Below the pieces are notes generated by a model. The model was not told the DNA's origin. It made no database searches and worked only from the letters and a program-made list of their open reading frames with translations. The translations under genes were made by a program, and so were the position numbers. From Bacilli bacterium (GTDB lineage: Bacteria; Bacillota_I; Bacilli_A; RF39; UBA660), in assembly GCA_017941235.1 (NCBI GenBank), contig JAGAWU010000020.1:1-64000 (forward strand): 64,000 nucleotides of DNA, given 5' to 3'. Shown here one piece after another: positions 26,614 to 34,904 of this stretch (the first letter of the stretch is position 1; each line of letters opens with the position of its first letter).

Positions 26614-27081
26614 TCACATTATAATATTTAATAATTTTTCTTCAATTAAAGAAATAACAACTAATTTATTCTCTTTTCTACTTTTTTCTTTTACTTCAAT
26701 ATCATAATCATAATATTTATCATTATCTTTATCATATATAGATATATATACAACGTTATCTTTACCAAAAGGATTATTTTTATCCACACGATTAAGTTTA
26801 CCAGTTATCCCAACTCCATAATTAGAATTAGAAAACTTTGAAATAGCTTTACTCATCTCATGTGCTGTCTCTATACTATAAACGGAATATTCATCAATCA
26901 CTCTACTATCTACACCCATTTTTACTTTATATTCATTTGAATATGTAACAGCACTAAATTTTAATACTTCACTAGCACCTTCAATACTAGTAATAGCGTC
27001 AACTACTCCACCACCTGTACATGATTCCATTGTACTAATTGTTTTTCCGAGCTCAGTTAATTTTAAAATTATATCTTTCAT
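26614..27081 (-). CDS. pncC: CinA C-terminal domain / nicotinamide-nucleotide amidohydrolase
   Basis: 155 residues, the stand-alone CinA C-terminal (PncC) domain that deamidates nicotinamide mononucleotide to recycle NAD. Family motifs: STMESCTGGGVVDAIT near residue 16, FSAVTYSNEYK, YSIETAHEMSK, and YGVGITGKL. The N-terminal MoCF-like domain of full CinA is absent. Divergent from spoIVA. Confidence 0.88.
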   Translation of the reverse strand: MKDIILKLTELGKTISTMESCTGGGVVDAITSIEGASEVLKFSAVTYSNEYKVKMGVDSRVIDEYSVYSIETAHEMSKAISKFSNSNYGVGITGKLNRVDKNNPFGKDNVVYISIYDKDNDKYYDYDIEVKEKSRKENKLVVISLIEEKLLNIIM

Positions 27082-27149
27082 ATTAATCTCCTAATTACAT
27101 AAATTATCCACAATACCATTATATCAACTCTCAATACTTTTATAAAGAA

Positions 27150-27178
27150 GTAATTTTTAACAAAAATGAACATATACT
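27150..27178 (+). promoter_or_regulatory. possible sigma-E promoter of spoIVA
   Basis: CATATACT (27171-27178) matches seven of eight positions of the sigma-E -10 consensus CATACAMT, with GTAATTTT about 13 bases upstream as a weak -35. In B. subtilis spoIVA is transcribed by sigma-E in the mother cell. This is a visual match only. Confidence 0.4.
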
Positions 27179-27201
27179 TAAATGAATAAAGGAGAGACTA
27201 T

Positions 27202-27582
27202 ATGGAAAAATTAGAAATTATTAAAAACATAGCTGAACGTTCTGGAGGAGACATATATTTAGGAGTAGTAGGAGCTGTTAGAACTGGTAAAAGTACTTTT
27301 ATAAAAAAGGTCGTTGAAACGTTAATAGTTCCTAACATTGAAGATGAATATGAAAAGAAAAGAGCACTAGATGAAATACCCCAATCTGCTCAAGGTAAAA
27401 TGGTAATGACTACTGAACCTAAATTTGTACCAAATAATGCAGCTAAAATAAAAATAGATGATTTCACTTGTAAAGTAAGACTTATAGATTGTGTTGGATA
27501 TGTTATTAAAAACGCTAAAGGATTAGAAGATGAAAATGGACCTAGAATGGTTAAAACACCATGGGTGTCGTTGAATAAGTGA
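27202..27582 (+). CDS. spoIVA: spoIVA, 5' part (codons 1-121) interrupted by a mobile element
   Basis: SpoIVA is the mother-cell ATPase that polymerises on the forespore to form the coat basement layer. The fragment matches the N-terminus of the family: IAERSGGDIYLGVVGAVRTG with Walker A GAVRTGKST, QSAQGKMVMTTEPKFVPNNA, LIDCVGYVI and ENGPRMVKTPW. After Trp121 (TGG at 27562-27564) the frame enters the element, adds VSLNK and stops at TGA. In the family TPW is followed by YEEPIPF or similar; here YDEEIPF resumes at 41431. The fragment lacks most of the protein and should be inactive unless the element is excised. GGAGAG precedes the ATG. Confidence 0.95.
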   Translation: MEKLEIIKNIAERSGGDIYLGVVGAVRTGKSTFIKKVVETLIVPNIEDEYEKKRALDEIPQSAQGKMVMTTEPKFVPNNAAKIKIDDFTCKVRLIDCVGYVIKNAKGLEDENGPRMVKTPWVSLNK

Positions 27583-27587
27583 TACCC
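27562..27587 (+). other. left attachment junction (attL)
   Basis: The spoIVA codon TGG (27562-27564) is followed by 14 element bases and then GTGATACCC (27579-27587). The right junction has the mirror image GGGTATCAC (41404-41412), 15 bases, then TGG. TGG is the only identity across the crossover. Confidence 0.85.
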
Positions 27588-27631
27588 CAAATAAAAAATA
27601 AATAAATGCCCATAAAATAAGGGTTTAAGGC

Positions 27632-27685
27632 AATATTTCACTTTATTAGTTAAAGACTAATTTATAGAAAGTGAGATATTTTTTT
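27632..27685 (+). terminator. long hairpin with T-tract at the left end of the element
   Basis: AATATTTCACTTT (27632-27644) pairs with AAAGTGAGATATT (27668-27680) with one wobble; inside, ATTAGT pairs with ACTAAT (27645-27661). Six T residues follow and then the ATG of the next gene at 27686. It could stop transcription coming from the spoIVA promoter and also hides the only possible ribosome site (GTGAGA) of the next gene. Confidence 0.75.
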
Positions 27686-28699
27686 ATGAAAAATGAGAAA
27701 ATTTTTAAAAATCCCAATTTAATACCTTTGCTGATAAAATATGTAAAGGTAAATAAGGTAGTATTTCCTATTGAGAGAGTTAAGTATTTATCTAATGAAG
27801 AAGTTATAGAGATTTTAAAGGATTGTATTGATAATCAAATAATATATAATCCTAATTATGAAATGGTAAAGAATATTACTTTATTAGAAGATAAAGACCT
27901 AAAAGAAATATATCCTCTCATTAAGGAAAGTATGGATTATATAAATTATGATTATATGAGAGATATTAAAGATTTAATTAATAGTGTTAAATCTAGAAAG
28001 AAAGGTAAAAAGTATTCTTTTGAAGAACATTTAAAAGCATTAATTCTTGCTCTACTTTCTAATCATAGATGGGGAGATAATAATATAAGAGAAAATATGG
28101 ATACGATTGATAAAATATTTCATAATTATAATAAGAACTATTTAAAGATAGTAGATCCAAATATTTTAGTAAAGAAATTAAGGAATATTCATTGCACTAA
28201 TCCAATGATTAATAATCAAATGAAAGCATTATCAAGAAATATAATAGTATTAGAAAAAATTGAGAAAGATTATGGAAGTTTAGACAATTTTGTGAGTATT
28301 GAAACTCCTAATGACATTGCTAATATGTTTAATTCTGGTAAATATAAACTAACACAAGTTGGACGAGCTTTTGCTTATGATTATTTAAAACGTGTTGGTG
28401 TTAATACTTGTAAAAAGAGTTCTCAGTTAGAAAGATTATTTGGTAGTCATAGACTAGGAATTGTAGAAAATGCTAATGCAACAGAGCAACAAGTATTGAA
28501 TATAATTAAAAAGATAGCAATATTAAATGATTGTGATGAAATAATAGTAGAATCAATAATTCAACAATTTTGTTTATTAAGGTCTGCAAATATATGTGGA
28601 GAATATCCTAAATGTGAAAAATGCAAGATAAGAAAGTATTGTAATTATAATAAAAACAATTTAAATTCAGTATGCAAGGAAAACTTACATACTGAATAA
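27686..28699 (+). CDS. HhH-GPD / endonuclease III-like protein with iron-sulfur motif
   Basis: 337 residues from the ATG at 27686. The C-terminal two thirds follow the HhH-GPD fold of endonuclease III: EEHLKALILALLSNHRWGDN at the substrate side, a helix-hairpin-helix-like TQVGRAFAYDYLKRVGVNT, and a [4Fe-4S] motif with cysteines spaced C-x5-C-x2-C-x5-C near residues 310-325 (CGEYPKCEKCKIRKYC). The usual LPGVGxKTA loop is not conserved (KYKLTQVGRAFA), so substrate or activity may differ. The N-terminal 90 residues are not recognised. First gene of the element; a repair or defence role is possible but unproven. Confidence 0.75.
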   Translation: MKNEKIFKNPNLIPLLIKYVKVNKVVFPIERVKYLSNEEVIEILKDCIDNQIIYNPNYEMVKNITLLEDKDLKEIYPLIKESMDYINYDYMRDIKDLINSVKSRKKGKKYSFEEHLKALILALLSNHRWGDNNIRENMDTIDKIFHNYNKNYLKIVDPNILVKKLRNIHCTNPMINNQMKALSRNIIVLEKIEKDYGSLDNFVSIETPNDIANMFNSGKYKLTQVGRAFAYDYLKRVGVNTCKKSSQLERLFGSHRLGIVENANATEQQVLNIIKKIAILNDCDEIIVESIIQQFCLLRSANICGEYPKCEKCKIRKYCNYNKNNLNSVCKENLHTE

Positions 28700-28750
28700 T
28701 ATATTGTTTAAAAAACTATGATATTACGCATATTAATAATGTGAATTTAT

Positions 28751-28820
28751 TTGCATCAAATATATTGTTAATTGCATCACTTTATGATATAATGGTGCAA
28801 GCGGAAGGAGGATGATGCAA
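28751..28820 (+). promoter_or_regulatory. fic promoter with three TTGCATCA operator copies
   Basis: TTGTTA (28765-28770), a 17-base spacer, and TATAAT (28788-28793) with a TGA extension. TTGCATCA occurs at 28751-28758 and 28772-28779 (21 bases apart, two helical turns, the second inside the spacer), and inverted as TGATGCAA at 28813-28820 next to the ribosome site. This layout suits binding by a repressor, possibly the winged-helix end of the Fic protein itself. Confidence 0.7.
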
Positions 28821-28821
28821 T

Positions 28822-29874
28822 TTGAGAAGATTTAATTTAATGGAAGAATATAGTAGTATTATATCTAATAGTAATATTATTAACTTGATAAGTAAAATTC
28901 ATGAGTATAAAGGAAAACAATCATATTTATTAGATACTAAAAAAGACACATTAGAAACTTTATTAAAAGTTGCTAAAATTCAAAGTACTTCTTCATCAAA
29001 TAAAATTGAAGGTATTTATACAACTGATAAAAGAATTAATGAAATAGTAAATCAAAAATTAGAACCTAAAAATAGAAACGAAGAAGAAATTGCTGGTTAT
29101 AGAGATGTATTAACTTTAATACACGAAAATTATAATTATATTGATATTAACCAAAATACAATCTTACAATTACACAGAGATTTATATAAATATACTGGTT
29201 ATAGTTATGGTGGTAAATTTAAGAATTCTCAAAACTTTATTGAAGAAGAAAATGAAAAAGGAGAAAAGAAAATTAGATTTACACCACTATCTCCTGTTGA
29301 GACACCAATTGCAATTGAAGAACTGTGTAAAAATTATAATGAATTAGTTAATAATGAATCATGTGATTTACTAGTATTAATTCCTATATTTATATTAGAT
29401 TTTGTATCAATTCATCCATTTAATGATGGTAATGGTAGAATGAGTAGATTACTTACTTTACTATTATTATATAAAGCAAACTATATGGTAGGAAAATATA
29501 TTAGTATTGAAAAAATTATAGAAGAAACAAAAGAAAGTTATTATGACACATTAGAAAAAAGTTCTACAAATTGGCATAATAACGAAAATGACTATTCATA
29601 TTTTGTAGAATATTATTTAGGAATAATATTAAATGCTTATAAAGAATTTGATTCTAGAATAAATATTGTTGAAAACAAGAAAATAACTGCTTATGATAGA
29701 ATTATAGATATATTTAAAGATAATATTATTCCAATAGATAAAGCATTTATAACAAATAAATGTCCTGATTTAAGTGAAACTACAATTGAAAGAACTTTAA
29801 ATAAATTACTTAAAGAAGATAAAATTGTTAAAATCTCTGGTGGAAGATATACAAAATACAAATGGAATAATTAA
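28822..29874 (+). CDS. Fic family protein (class II, self-inhibited)
   Basis: Probable AMP-transferase acting on a protein target. 350 residues starting at TTG behind GGAGG. The N-terminal inhibitory helix motif (S/T)xxxE(G/N) is present as SNKIEG near residue 58; the Fic active-site motif HPFNDGNGRMSR lies near residue 200 with the catalytic His; a C-terminal winged helix (DKAFITNKCPDLSETTIERT) ends the protein. This domain order is common in stand-alone bacterial Fic proteins that need no separate antitoxin. Its own promoter and operators lie directly upstream and a terminator follows. Confidence 0.92.
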   Translation: MRRFNLMEEYSSIISNSNIINLISKIHEYKGKQSYLLDTKKDTLETLLKVAKIQSTSSSNKIEGIYTTDKRINEIVNQKLEPKNRNEEEIAGYRDVLTLIHENYNYIDINQNTILQLHRDLYKYTGYSYGGKFKNSQNFIEEENEKGEKKIRFTPLSPVETPIAIEELCKNYNELVNNESCDLLVLIPIFILDFVSIHPFNDGNGRMSRLLTLLLLYKANYMVGKYISIEKIIEETKESYYDTLEKSSTNWHNNENDYSYFVEYYLGIILNAYKEFDSRINIVENKKITAYDRIIDIFKDNIIPIDKAFITNKCPDLSETTIERTLNKLLKEDKIVKISGGRYTKYKWNN

Positions 29875-29916
29875 TTAAATAAATTATTTAAAATTTACAA
29901 ATAGCTAGAATTATGA

Positions 29917-29946
29917 AAGGTATGTTTAACGACATATCTTTTTTTG
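29917..29946 (+). terminator. intrinsic terminator of fic
   Basis: AAGGTATGT (29917-29925) pairs with ACATATCTT (29932-29940) with one G-U pair, followed by T7. Confidence 0.8.
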
Positions 29947-29974
29947 TTGTGTAAAAACGAAAGGAGAATGATAT

Positions 29975-31264
29975 ATGAATTTAAATTACGCAATATTTAG
30001 AAGTGAACCTATTATGACTACACAAGATTTATCACAAATAGGACCACATAATAAAAGAGAAAAACAGGCTTATAATTCTAATCCTGATATTAAATTAGAA
30101 CTAAGCAAAGATAATATAGAACTTGTACCACTTGCTGAAAAGTATTTAAAGGGATTTGATATACTAACAAAAGAATATAAAAAAGAACACGAAGAAAGAA
30201 TGAAAACCGAAAGGAAATCAAGAAAAAAGAAATATCACGATATGTTAAATAGTTCAAGAAATTGTGTTGCTGATGAATTAATGTTTACTGCAACTTCTGA
30301 ATTTTTTAAAAATATGACAAGAGAAGATATTAATGAATGGGCTAATACTTGCATGGAATTTGTTTATAATGATTTAGGCTATACAAAAGAACAAGTATTA
30401 CATGCAACGGTTCATCTAGATGAAAAAACACCACATGTTCATTGTGTTGTTGTTCCTCTTGTTAAAAAAATAGATAATAGAACAAATACTGAGAGATATA
30501 CAATATCTAAAAAACAATATATTAAAGATAAAATACACTTATCACAATTACAAGACTTATATCACAAAAGACTAACTGAAAAAGGATATGATTTAGAACG
30601 TGGTATTAAAGGTAGTGATAATAAGCACATTAAAATTAAAGAATATAAACGAGTAACTAAAAAATTAAATCAAGAATTAAATGTTAAAAATGATAGACTT
30701 GATAAGGCTGTTAATGACTTTGAAGATAAAATGAAATCAACTAAAAATATTCTTTTTGATAAAGAATATGTGAAAGTTAAAAAAGAAACTTTTGATAGTA
30801 TGAATAATGTTATTAAGGAATCTAAAAAAGTTATGGAAATGCAGCCAAAACTACAAACAATATTTAATGAAGTAGATAATTATGCTAATAGCTATAAATC
30901 ATTAGAAAAAGAAAATAAAAAGTATGAAAAAGAGATTACTAAACTTGAAAAAGATAATAAATATTTAGACCAAGAAAATAAAAGTTTAATAGCTAGATTA
31001 AATTATATATTTCAATTATTAAAGAAATTTTTAAGAAAACTATTGCAACGAGGTAATGAATATACCAAAGATGAAACTGCCAATGCCATTAAGGGCTACT
31101 ATGATAACGAAGTATTTGATATGCATGATGTTATTGGTATATCAAGAGGAACTACTAAACAAGATGAATTATATGATTATGTAGATGCACCTGACTATTA
31201 TAAAGAAAGAGTTAGAAATTATGAAGAAGAATATGATAAAGACGATTTTGAATTAAGTATGTAA
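29975..31264 (+). CDS. MobV/Pre-type relaxase
   Basis: DNA relaxase that nicks oriT and leads transfer of one strand during mobilization. 429 residues starting MNLNYAIFRSEPIMTTQDLS. The MobV signature is complete: the N-terminal HNKRE motif (GPHNKREKQAYNSNPDI) and the metal-binding HLDEKTPHVHCVVVPL near residues 149-165. The C-terminal half is a long coiled coil (residues 215-345), typical of Pre/Mob proteins. GGAG precedes the start. A sequence matching the pMV158-type nick region is present at 36,811-36,820 in the same element. Confidence 0.93.
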   Translation: MNLNYAIFRSEPIMTTQDLSQIGPHNKREKQAYNSNPDIKLELSKDNIELVPLAEKYLKGFDILTKEYKKEHEERMKTERKSRKKKYHDMLNSSRNCVADELMFTATSEFFKNMTREDINEWANTCMEFVYNDLGYTKEQVLHATVHLDEKTPHVHCVVVPLVKKIDNRTNTERYTISKKQYIKDKIHLSQLQDLYHKRLTEKGYDLERGIKGSDNKHIKIKEYKRVTKKLNQELNVKNDRLDKAVNDFEDKMKSTKNILFDKEYVKVKKETFDSMNNVIKESKKVMEMQPKLQTIFNEVDNYANSYKSLEKENKKYEKEITKLEKDNKYLDQENKSLIARLNYIFQLLKKFLRKLLQRGNEYTKDETANAIKGYYDNEVFDMHDVIGISRGTTKQDELYDYVDAPDYYKERVRNYEEEYDKDDFELSM

Positions 31265-31438
31265 AATTATTAAAAAACTCTTGATTTTTTAATTTGTTAG
31301 AGTGATAAATATTAAGACGGGAAACGGGATTAAATGTATATAATTTGTCAATAGCAAGGCATTATAGTAAAGTTTAATCTCCTATCTGGTCTTTTAAATA
31401 AAGTCGCTTAAAATGGCTAAAACGAAAGGAGAATAAAT

Positions 31439-31837
31439 ATGTTGTTAAGTGATAATACAAAAAGAGTTATAGATTTAATTGAAATATTTGATAATTTTAA
31501 AGATATTGATAAAATTAGATTAGCAATTTATTTACTAGAAAATAAAAAATTTAGTGTAGATTTTAATATAGGAGATATGATTATTTTATTAAAACAAGTA
31601 TTGAGTGTATTAGATCCAAATTATAGAAAAGTAATAACTAATTTTAGTAAATATAAGTATTTATTATTCTTTTCAGCTAAGTATTTAGAACTTACTGAAA
31701 AAGAAAAAAAACATTTCTCTATTGAAATGATATTTAATATATATGAAAATGATTTTAAAGATAAAGTTATTAATGATGAAATAAATAAACATTTATTAGT
31801 ATATGATTATTGTTATTCTCTGCTGAATAATGAGTAA
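31439..31837 (+). CDS. unrecognised 132-residue protein
   Basis: Starts MLLSDNTKRVIDLIEIFDNF behind GAAAGGAG. All-helical by appearance with a regular leucine/isoleucine pattern and no transmembrane segment. The leader of 170 bases between the relaxase gene and this one has no gene; it includes GACGGGAAACGGGA and TAGCAAGGC, whose role is unknown. The gene ends at a strong bidirectional terminator facing the glycosylation cassette. Confidence 0.65.
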   Translation: MLLSDNTKRVIDLIEIFDNFKDIDKIRLAIYLLENKKFSVDFNIGDMIILLKQVLSVLDPNYRKVITNFSKYKYLLFFSAKYLELTEKEKKHFSIEMIFNIYENDFKDKVINDEINKHLLVYDYCYSLLNNE

Positions 31838-31838
31838 A

Positions 31839-31876
31839 ACAAATCCCTAATAGGTATTATTAGGGATTTGTTTTTG
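31839..31876. terminator. bidirectional terminator
   Basis: ACAAATCCCTAATA (31839-31852) pairs perfectly with TATTAGGGATTTGT (31858-31871), followed by T5. It separates the 132-residue gene from the convergent gtr-type operon. Confidence 0.92.
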
Positions 31877-31895
31877 AATTAAACCTATATACTCA

Positions 31896-32849
31896 TTAAT
31901 CAAGTACACACTCAATGATATATCTAGGTCTCGCTTTAGTTTCCTTATATATTTTACCAATATATTCTCCTATCACACCAAGACATAGAGTTTGAATACC
32001 ACCTATTAACCAAATTGAACAAACAATAAACGTCCAACCAGATACAGTATTACCAATTAATTTCATAATAACAGAATAAACCAAAACTACAAAACTAAGT
32101 AGTAAAATAATAAATCCAATTGAAGTAATTATTCTTAAAGGTTTTATACTAAATGAAGTTATTCCATCAATAGCAAACGCTAACATTTTCTTTAATGGAT
32201 ATTTAGAATCTCCCGCTACTCTTTCGTTTCTTTCATAATAAGCAATATCAGTTTTATATCCAATTTGAGGAACTATACCTCTTAAGAATAAATTAACTTC
32301 TTTAAACTCACTTAAGCCTTCTAAAGCTCTTTTACTCATTAAACGACAGTCTGCATGATTAAATACAACTTCTACACCCATAACATTCATTAATTTATAA
32401 AAAAATTCTGCAGTAAACTTTTTAAAGAATGTATCTTTTTTTCTTGAACTTCGAACACCATAAACAACATCAGCACCGGCATTATACTTTTTTATCATAT
32501 CATCCATTACATTAATATCATCTTGTAAATCAGCATCCATACTAATACAGATATCTGCGTGATTTTTTGCATACATTAAACCTGCAAGCAAGGCATTTTG
32601 ATGACCTCTGTTTCTAGTTAAATTAATTCCTACGTACATATCATTTTCTTTATGTACCTTAGTTATAATTTCCCACGTTTTATCCTTAGAACCGTCATTA
32701 ACTAAAACCACTTTACTGTTTTTACTAATTAAACCTTCTTCCATTAAACTACTCATTTTTTTATCAAGTTCTTTTTTTGTTAGTGGTAGTGCTTCTTCTT
32801 CGTTATAACAAGGTATAACTAAATTTAATACTAAATTATTTTTCTTCAT
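31896..32849 (-). CDS. GtrB-type polyprenyl-phosphate glycosyltransferase (GT2)
   Basis: Transfers a sugar from a nucleotide donor to undecaprenyl phosphate on the cytoplasmic face. 317 residues with the GT-A fold motifs VIPCYNEEEALP, VNDGSKDKTW, the DxD-type SMDADLQDD, and two C-terminal membrane helices (IITSIGFIILLLSFVVLVYS and WTFIVCSIWLIGGIQTLCLG), as in GtrB/DPM1 enzymes. Last gene of a four-gene operon that also has a GtrA-like flippase and a GT-C-type enzyme. It overlaps the preceding gene by 14 bases. Confidence 0.9.
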   Translation of the reverse strand: MKKNNLVLNLVIPCYNEEEALPLTKKELDKKMSSLMEEGLISKNSKVVLVNDGSKDKTWEIITKVHKENDMYVGINLTRNRGHQNALLAGLMYAKNHADICISMDADLQDDINVMDDMIKKYNAGADVVYGVRSSRKKDTFFKKFTAEFFYKLMNVMGVEVVFNHADCRLMSKRALEGLSEFKEVNLFLRGIVPQIGYKTDIAYYERNERVAGDSKYPLKKMLAFAIDGITSFSIKPLRIITSIGFIILLLSFVVLVYSVIMKLIGNTVSGWTFIVCSIWLIGGIQTLCLGVIGEYIGKIYKETKARPRYIIECVLD

Positions 32850-33153
32850 TTACTTCTTCCTTCTTTCTAAATAACACTATAACTTCTATGCCTAATGTTA
32901 ATATCATTATTGTCATATATTCTAGATAAGTATAAATTCCTCTTTCTTCATTATTTACTACTTCAAACATCAAATCGCCAGCTTCTTCTTTTCCATTCAC
33001 TTCTAAAATACCATTCGGATAATAATCAAATTTTTCTTTATATGCGATATAAACTTCTAAATCACTTGCACTGTCCGAACTTAATCTTACGGTATAACTA
33101 CCACCTTCATAAGTTTTATCTAAATAAAAATCTGTATATTTTTTATCTTTCAA
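32836..33153 (-). CDS. small membrane-anchored protein of the gtr-type operon
   Basis: 105 residues. A soluble, beta-rich N-terminal part (YEGGSYTVRLSSDSASDLEV, YYPNGILEVNGKEEAGDLMF) is followed by one membrane helix (YLEYMTIMILTLGIEVIVLF) and a charged tail. It overlaps both neighbours (4 bases upstream as ATGA, 14 bases downstream), so it is translationally coupled to the glycosyltransferases. It may be the detached C-terminal extracellular domain of the preceding GT-C protein, whose end has a similar beta-rich region. Family not recognised. Confidence 0.65.
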   Translation of the reverse strand: MKDKKYTDFYLDKTYEGGSYTVRLSSDSASDLEVYIAYKEKFDYYPNGILEVNGKEEAGDLMFEVVNNEERGIYTYLEYMTIMILTLGIEVIVLFRKKEEVNEEK

Positions 33154-34904
33154 ATCATTTTTTTAAAGTCTTTTTCATACACAACTTCATTTTTAGTTAT
33201 TAACTCCAACTTATAAGTTGCATCCTCTATTTCATTAACTTTAAATTTTAATCTTATTTTATTAAAACTATCATATAAATCTAATGTTTGGGTGATAACC
33301 GTTTCTTTATTTAAAGAAGTATACTTAACCTTGGTTACACTGTCTTTTGCTACTATATTTTCTTTATAACTAATACCTGTATATTTATTAAAACTAAAAG
33401 CGAATAATGCTAAAGTTAAGACTAGTATAATACATTTAAAATATTTATAAAATTTGAATTTCTCATAATTGGTATATAAAGTATCATAAGAACATGTACC
33501 TATTAGTATTAACCACGGTAAGAATGATAAACCATATCGTGGACATACTTCCCAAACGAGATAGAAAAATACTGCTCCAAACAAGCTAATTGCTATAATT
33601 GATTTCTTACCACTTTTATAAATATTAATAAGAGATATTATTGCCATAAACATAACTACTATTTTAGAGAACTGTAATAAATAATTTATAACAATATTTT
33701 TATCTTCCAATAAATAAGAATAAGACGGATTAAAGTCATTAACTAATTCTAAATATTTTTGATAACTATAATCTCCTTTACCCCAAACAGAAACTAATTT
33801 AACTACTAATAATTTCACTGTTCCAAATGGACCTAAATCACTCAATCTGTTTTTTATTTCTTTAATATTTAAATCTGTTCTTTCTGAAACGTTTAAGGCA
33901 CTACTACTTAGGTTATAATCATCTTGGGAATAATATCCATAACTTTTTTCATTAACTCCCATCATAATCCAATGTGTCATTGGAAATTCTTTATCAACAT
34001 TAACATTTGTGAAAAAATTATTCTCAATAGTACCAATACAAGTTATTGTTAATATTGCCCCAATTATTATTGGTGCAAACTTCTTTAACACTATTAATAT
34101 CTTTTTAGTAAATATTAAATATACAAAATATGCTACTAGTATAAATATTGCAACAGCCCTTATCCTATAACCAATTATTGCGATGATACCGATCAATAAG
34201 CCATATAGAACGTTAGATTTTAAATTTTTTTCGTCTTTTGTTTTAACTATTAAATAAATTAAAATACTGGCAAATGGTAACATTAATACATCTGTATAGT
34301 AATATGATACATATAAATAAAAGATTGGAGATAATACACATATAAATAAACTTAATAAGCCTTTATTGATATCCCAAACTTTATTAACAGTTTTATAAGT
34401 AAATAATGACATAACAGAAATACATATTGTACTTAATAAAGAAAATAAAATTTGATTGCTAATAGGAATAATCTTTTGTAACCCATATAAAATAATCAAT
34501 AAAAATCTATTATTAGGATAAACAGAATAGTAAACATTATTTAATATTGAGCCTGTATCATTTAAACTATTTATTTCTGTTAAAATATGTATTAAATCAA
34601 CTTGAGGAATACTACTAATTACAAAAGTACTTATAAGTAATAAGATAAATTGCAATCCTAATAAAATACCTACTATTATTTTCTTTTTCTTATCATCAAG
34701 TTTGATAATAACCTTATATAATTTAATTAATAAAAACAAATATACAATTGAACCAACAATTAATACTAATGGATTTAAATAATCATAACTACGATTAATA
34801 TAGAAAAATATCGCTCCTATTAAAGAAATAGAAAAACATATTATGGTAAAAATTAACAAGAATTTATTAACAAAATTAAACATTTTATTTACTAGATTTT
34901 TCAT
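33150..34904 (-). CDS. GT-C-type multi-spanning glycosyltransferase
   Basis: 584 residues with about twelve hydrophobic helices. The loop after the first helices (PQVDLIHILTEINSL, YSVYPNNRFLLIILYGLQKI) and the SYYYTDVLMLPFASILIYLI and GYRIRAVAIFILVAYFV segments follow the pattern of ArnT/PMT-like (GT39/GT83-type) enzymes that take a sugar from polyprenyl phosphate outside the cell. The last 90 residues are a non-membrane beta-rich region. The stop is TGA. In gtr cassettes this position is taken by the serotype-specific transferase. Acceptor unknown: teichoic acid, glycan or protein. Confidence 0.8.
   Translation of the reverse strand: MKNLVNKMFNFVNKFLLIFTIICFSISLIGAIFFYINRSYDYLNPLVLIVGSIVYLFLLIKLYKVIIKLDDKKKKIIVGILLGLQFILLLISTFVISSIPQVDLIHILTEINSLNDTGSILNNVYYSVYPNNRFLLIILYGLQKIIPISNQILFSLLSTICISVMSLFTYKTVNKVWDINKGLLSLFICVLSPIFYLYVSYYYTDVLMLPFASILIYLIVKTKDEKNLKSNVLYGLLIGIIAIIGYRIRAVAIFILVAYFVYLIFTKKILIVLKKFAPIIIGAILTITCIGTIENNFFTNVNVDKEFPMTHWIMMGVNEKSYGYYSQDDYNLSSSALNVSERTDLNIKEIKNRLSDLGPFGTVKLLVVKLVSVWGKGDYSYQKYLELVNDFNPSYSYLLEDKNIVINYLLQFSKIVVMFMAIISLINIYKSGKKSIIAISLFGAVFFYLVWEVCPRYGLSFLPWLILIGTCSYDTLYTNYEKFKFYKYFKCIILVLTLALFAFSFNKYTGISYKENIVAKDSVTKVKYTSLNKETVITQTLDLYDSFNKIRLKFKVNEIEDATYKLELITKNEVVYEKDFKKMI

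Noticed and set aside
27202-27582. Stand-alone small GTPase/ATPase
   Set aside because: The fragment matches only the first quarter of SpoIVA and the missing part resumes in frame 13.9 kb away.
31265-31438. oriT or attachment site between the relaxase and the 132-residue gene
   Set aside because: Contains GACGGGAAACGGGA and TAGCAAGGC but no inverted repeat or known nick sequence; the 36.8-kb site is a better candidate.
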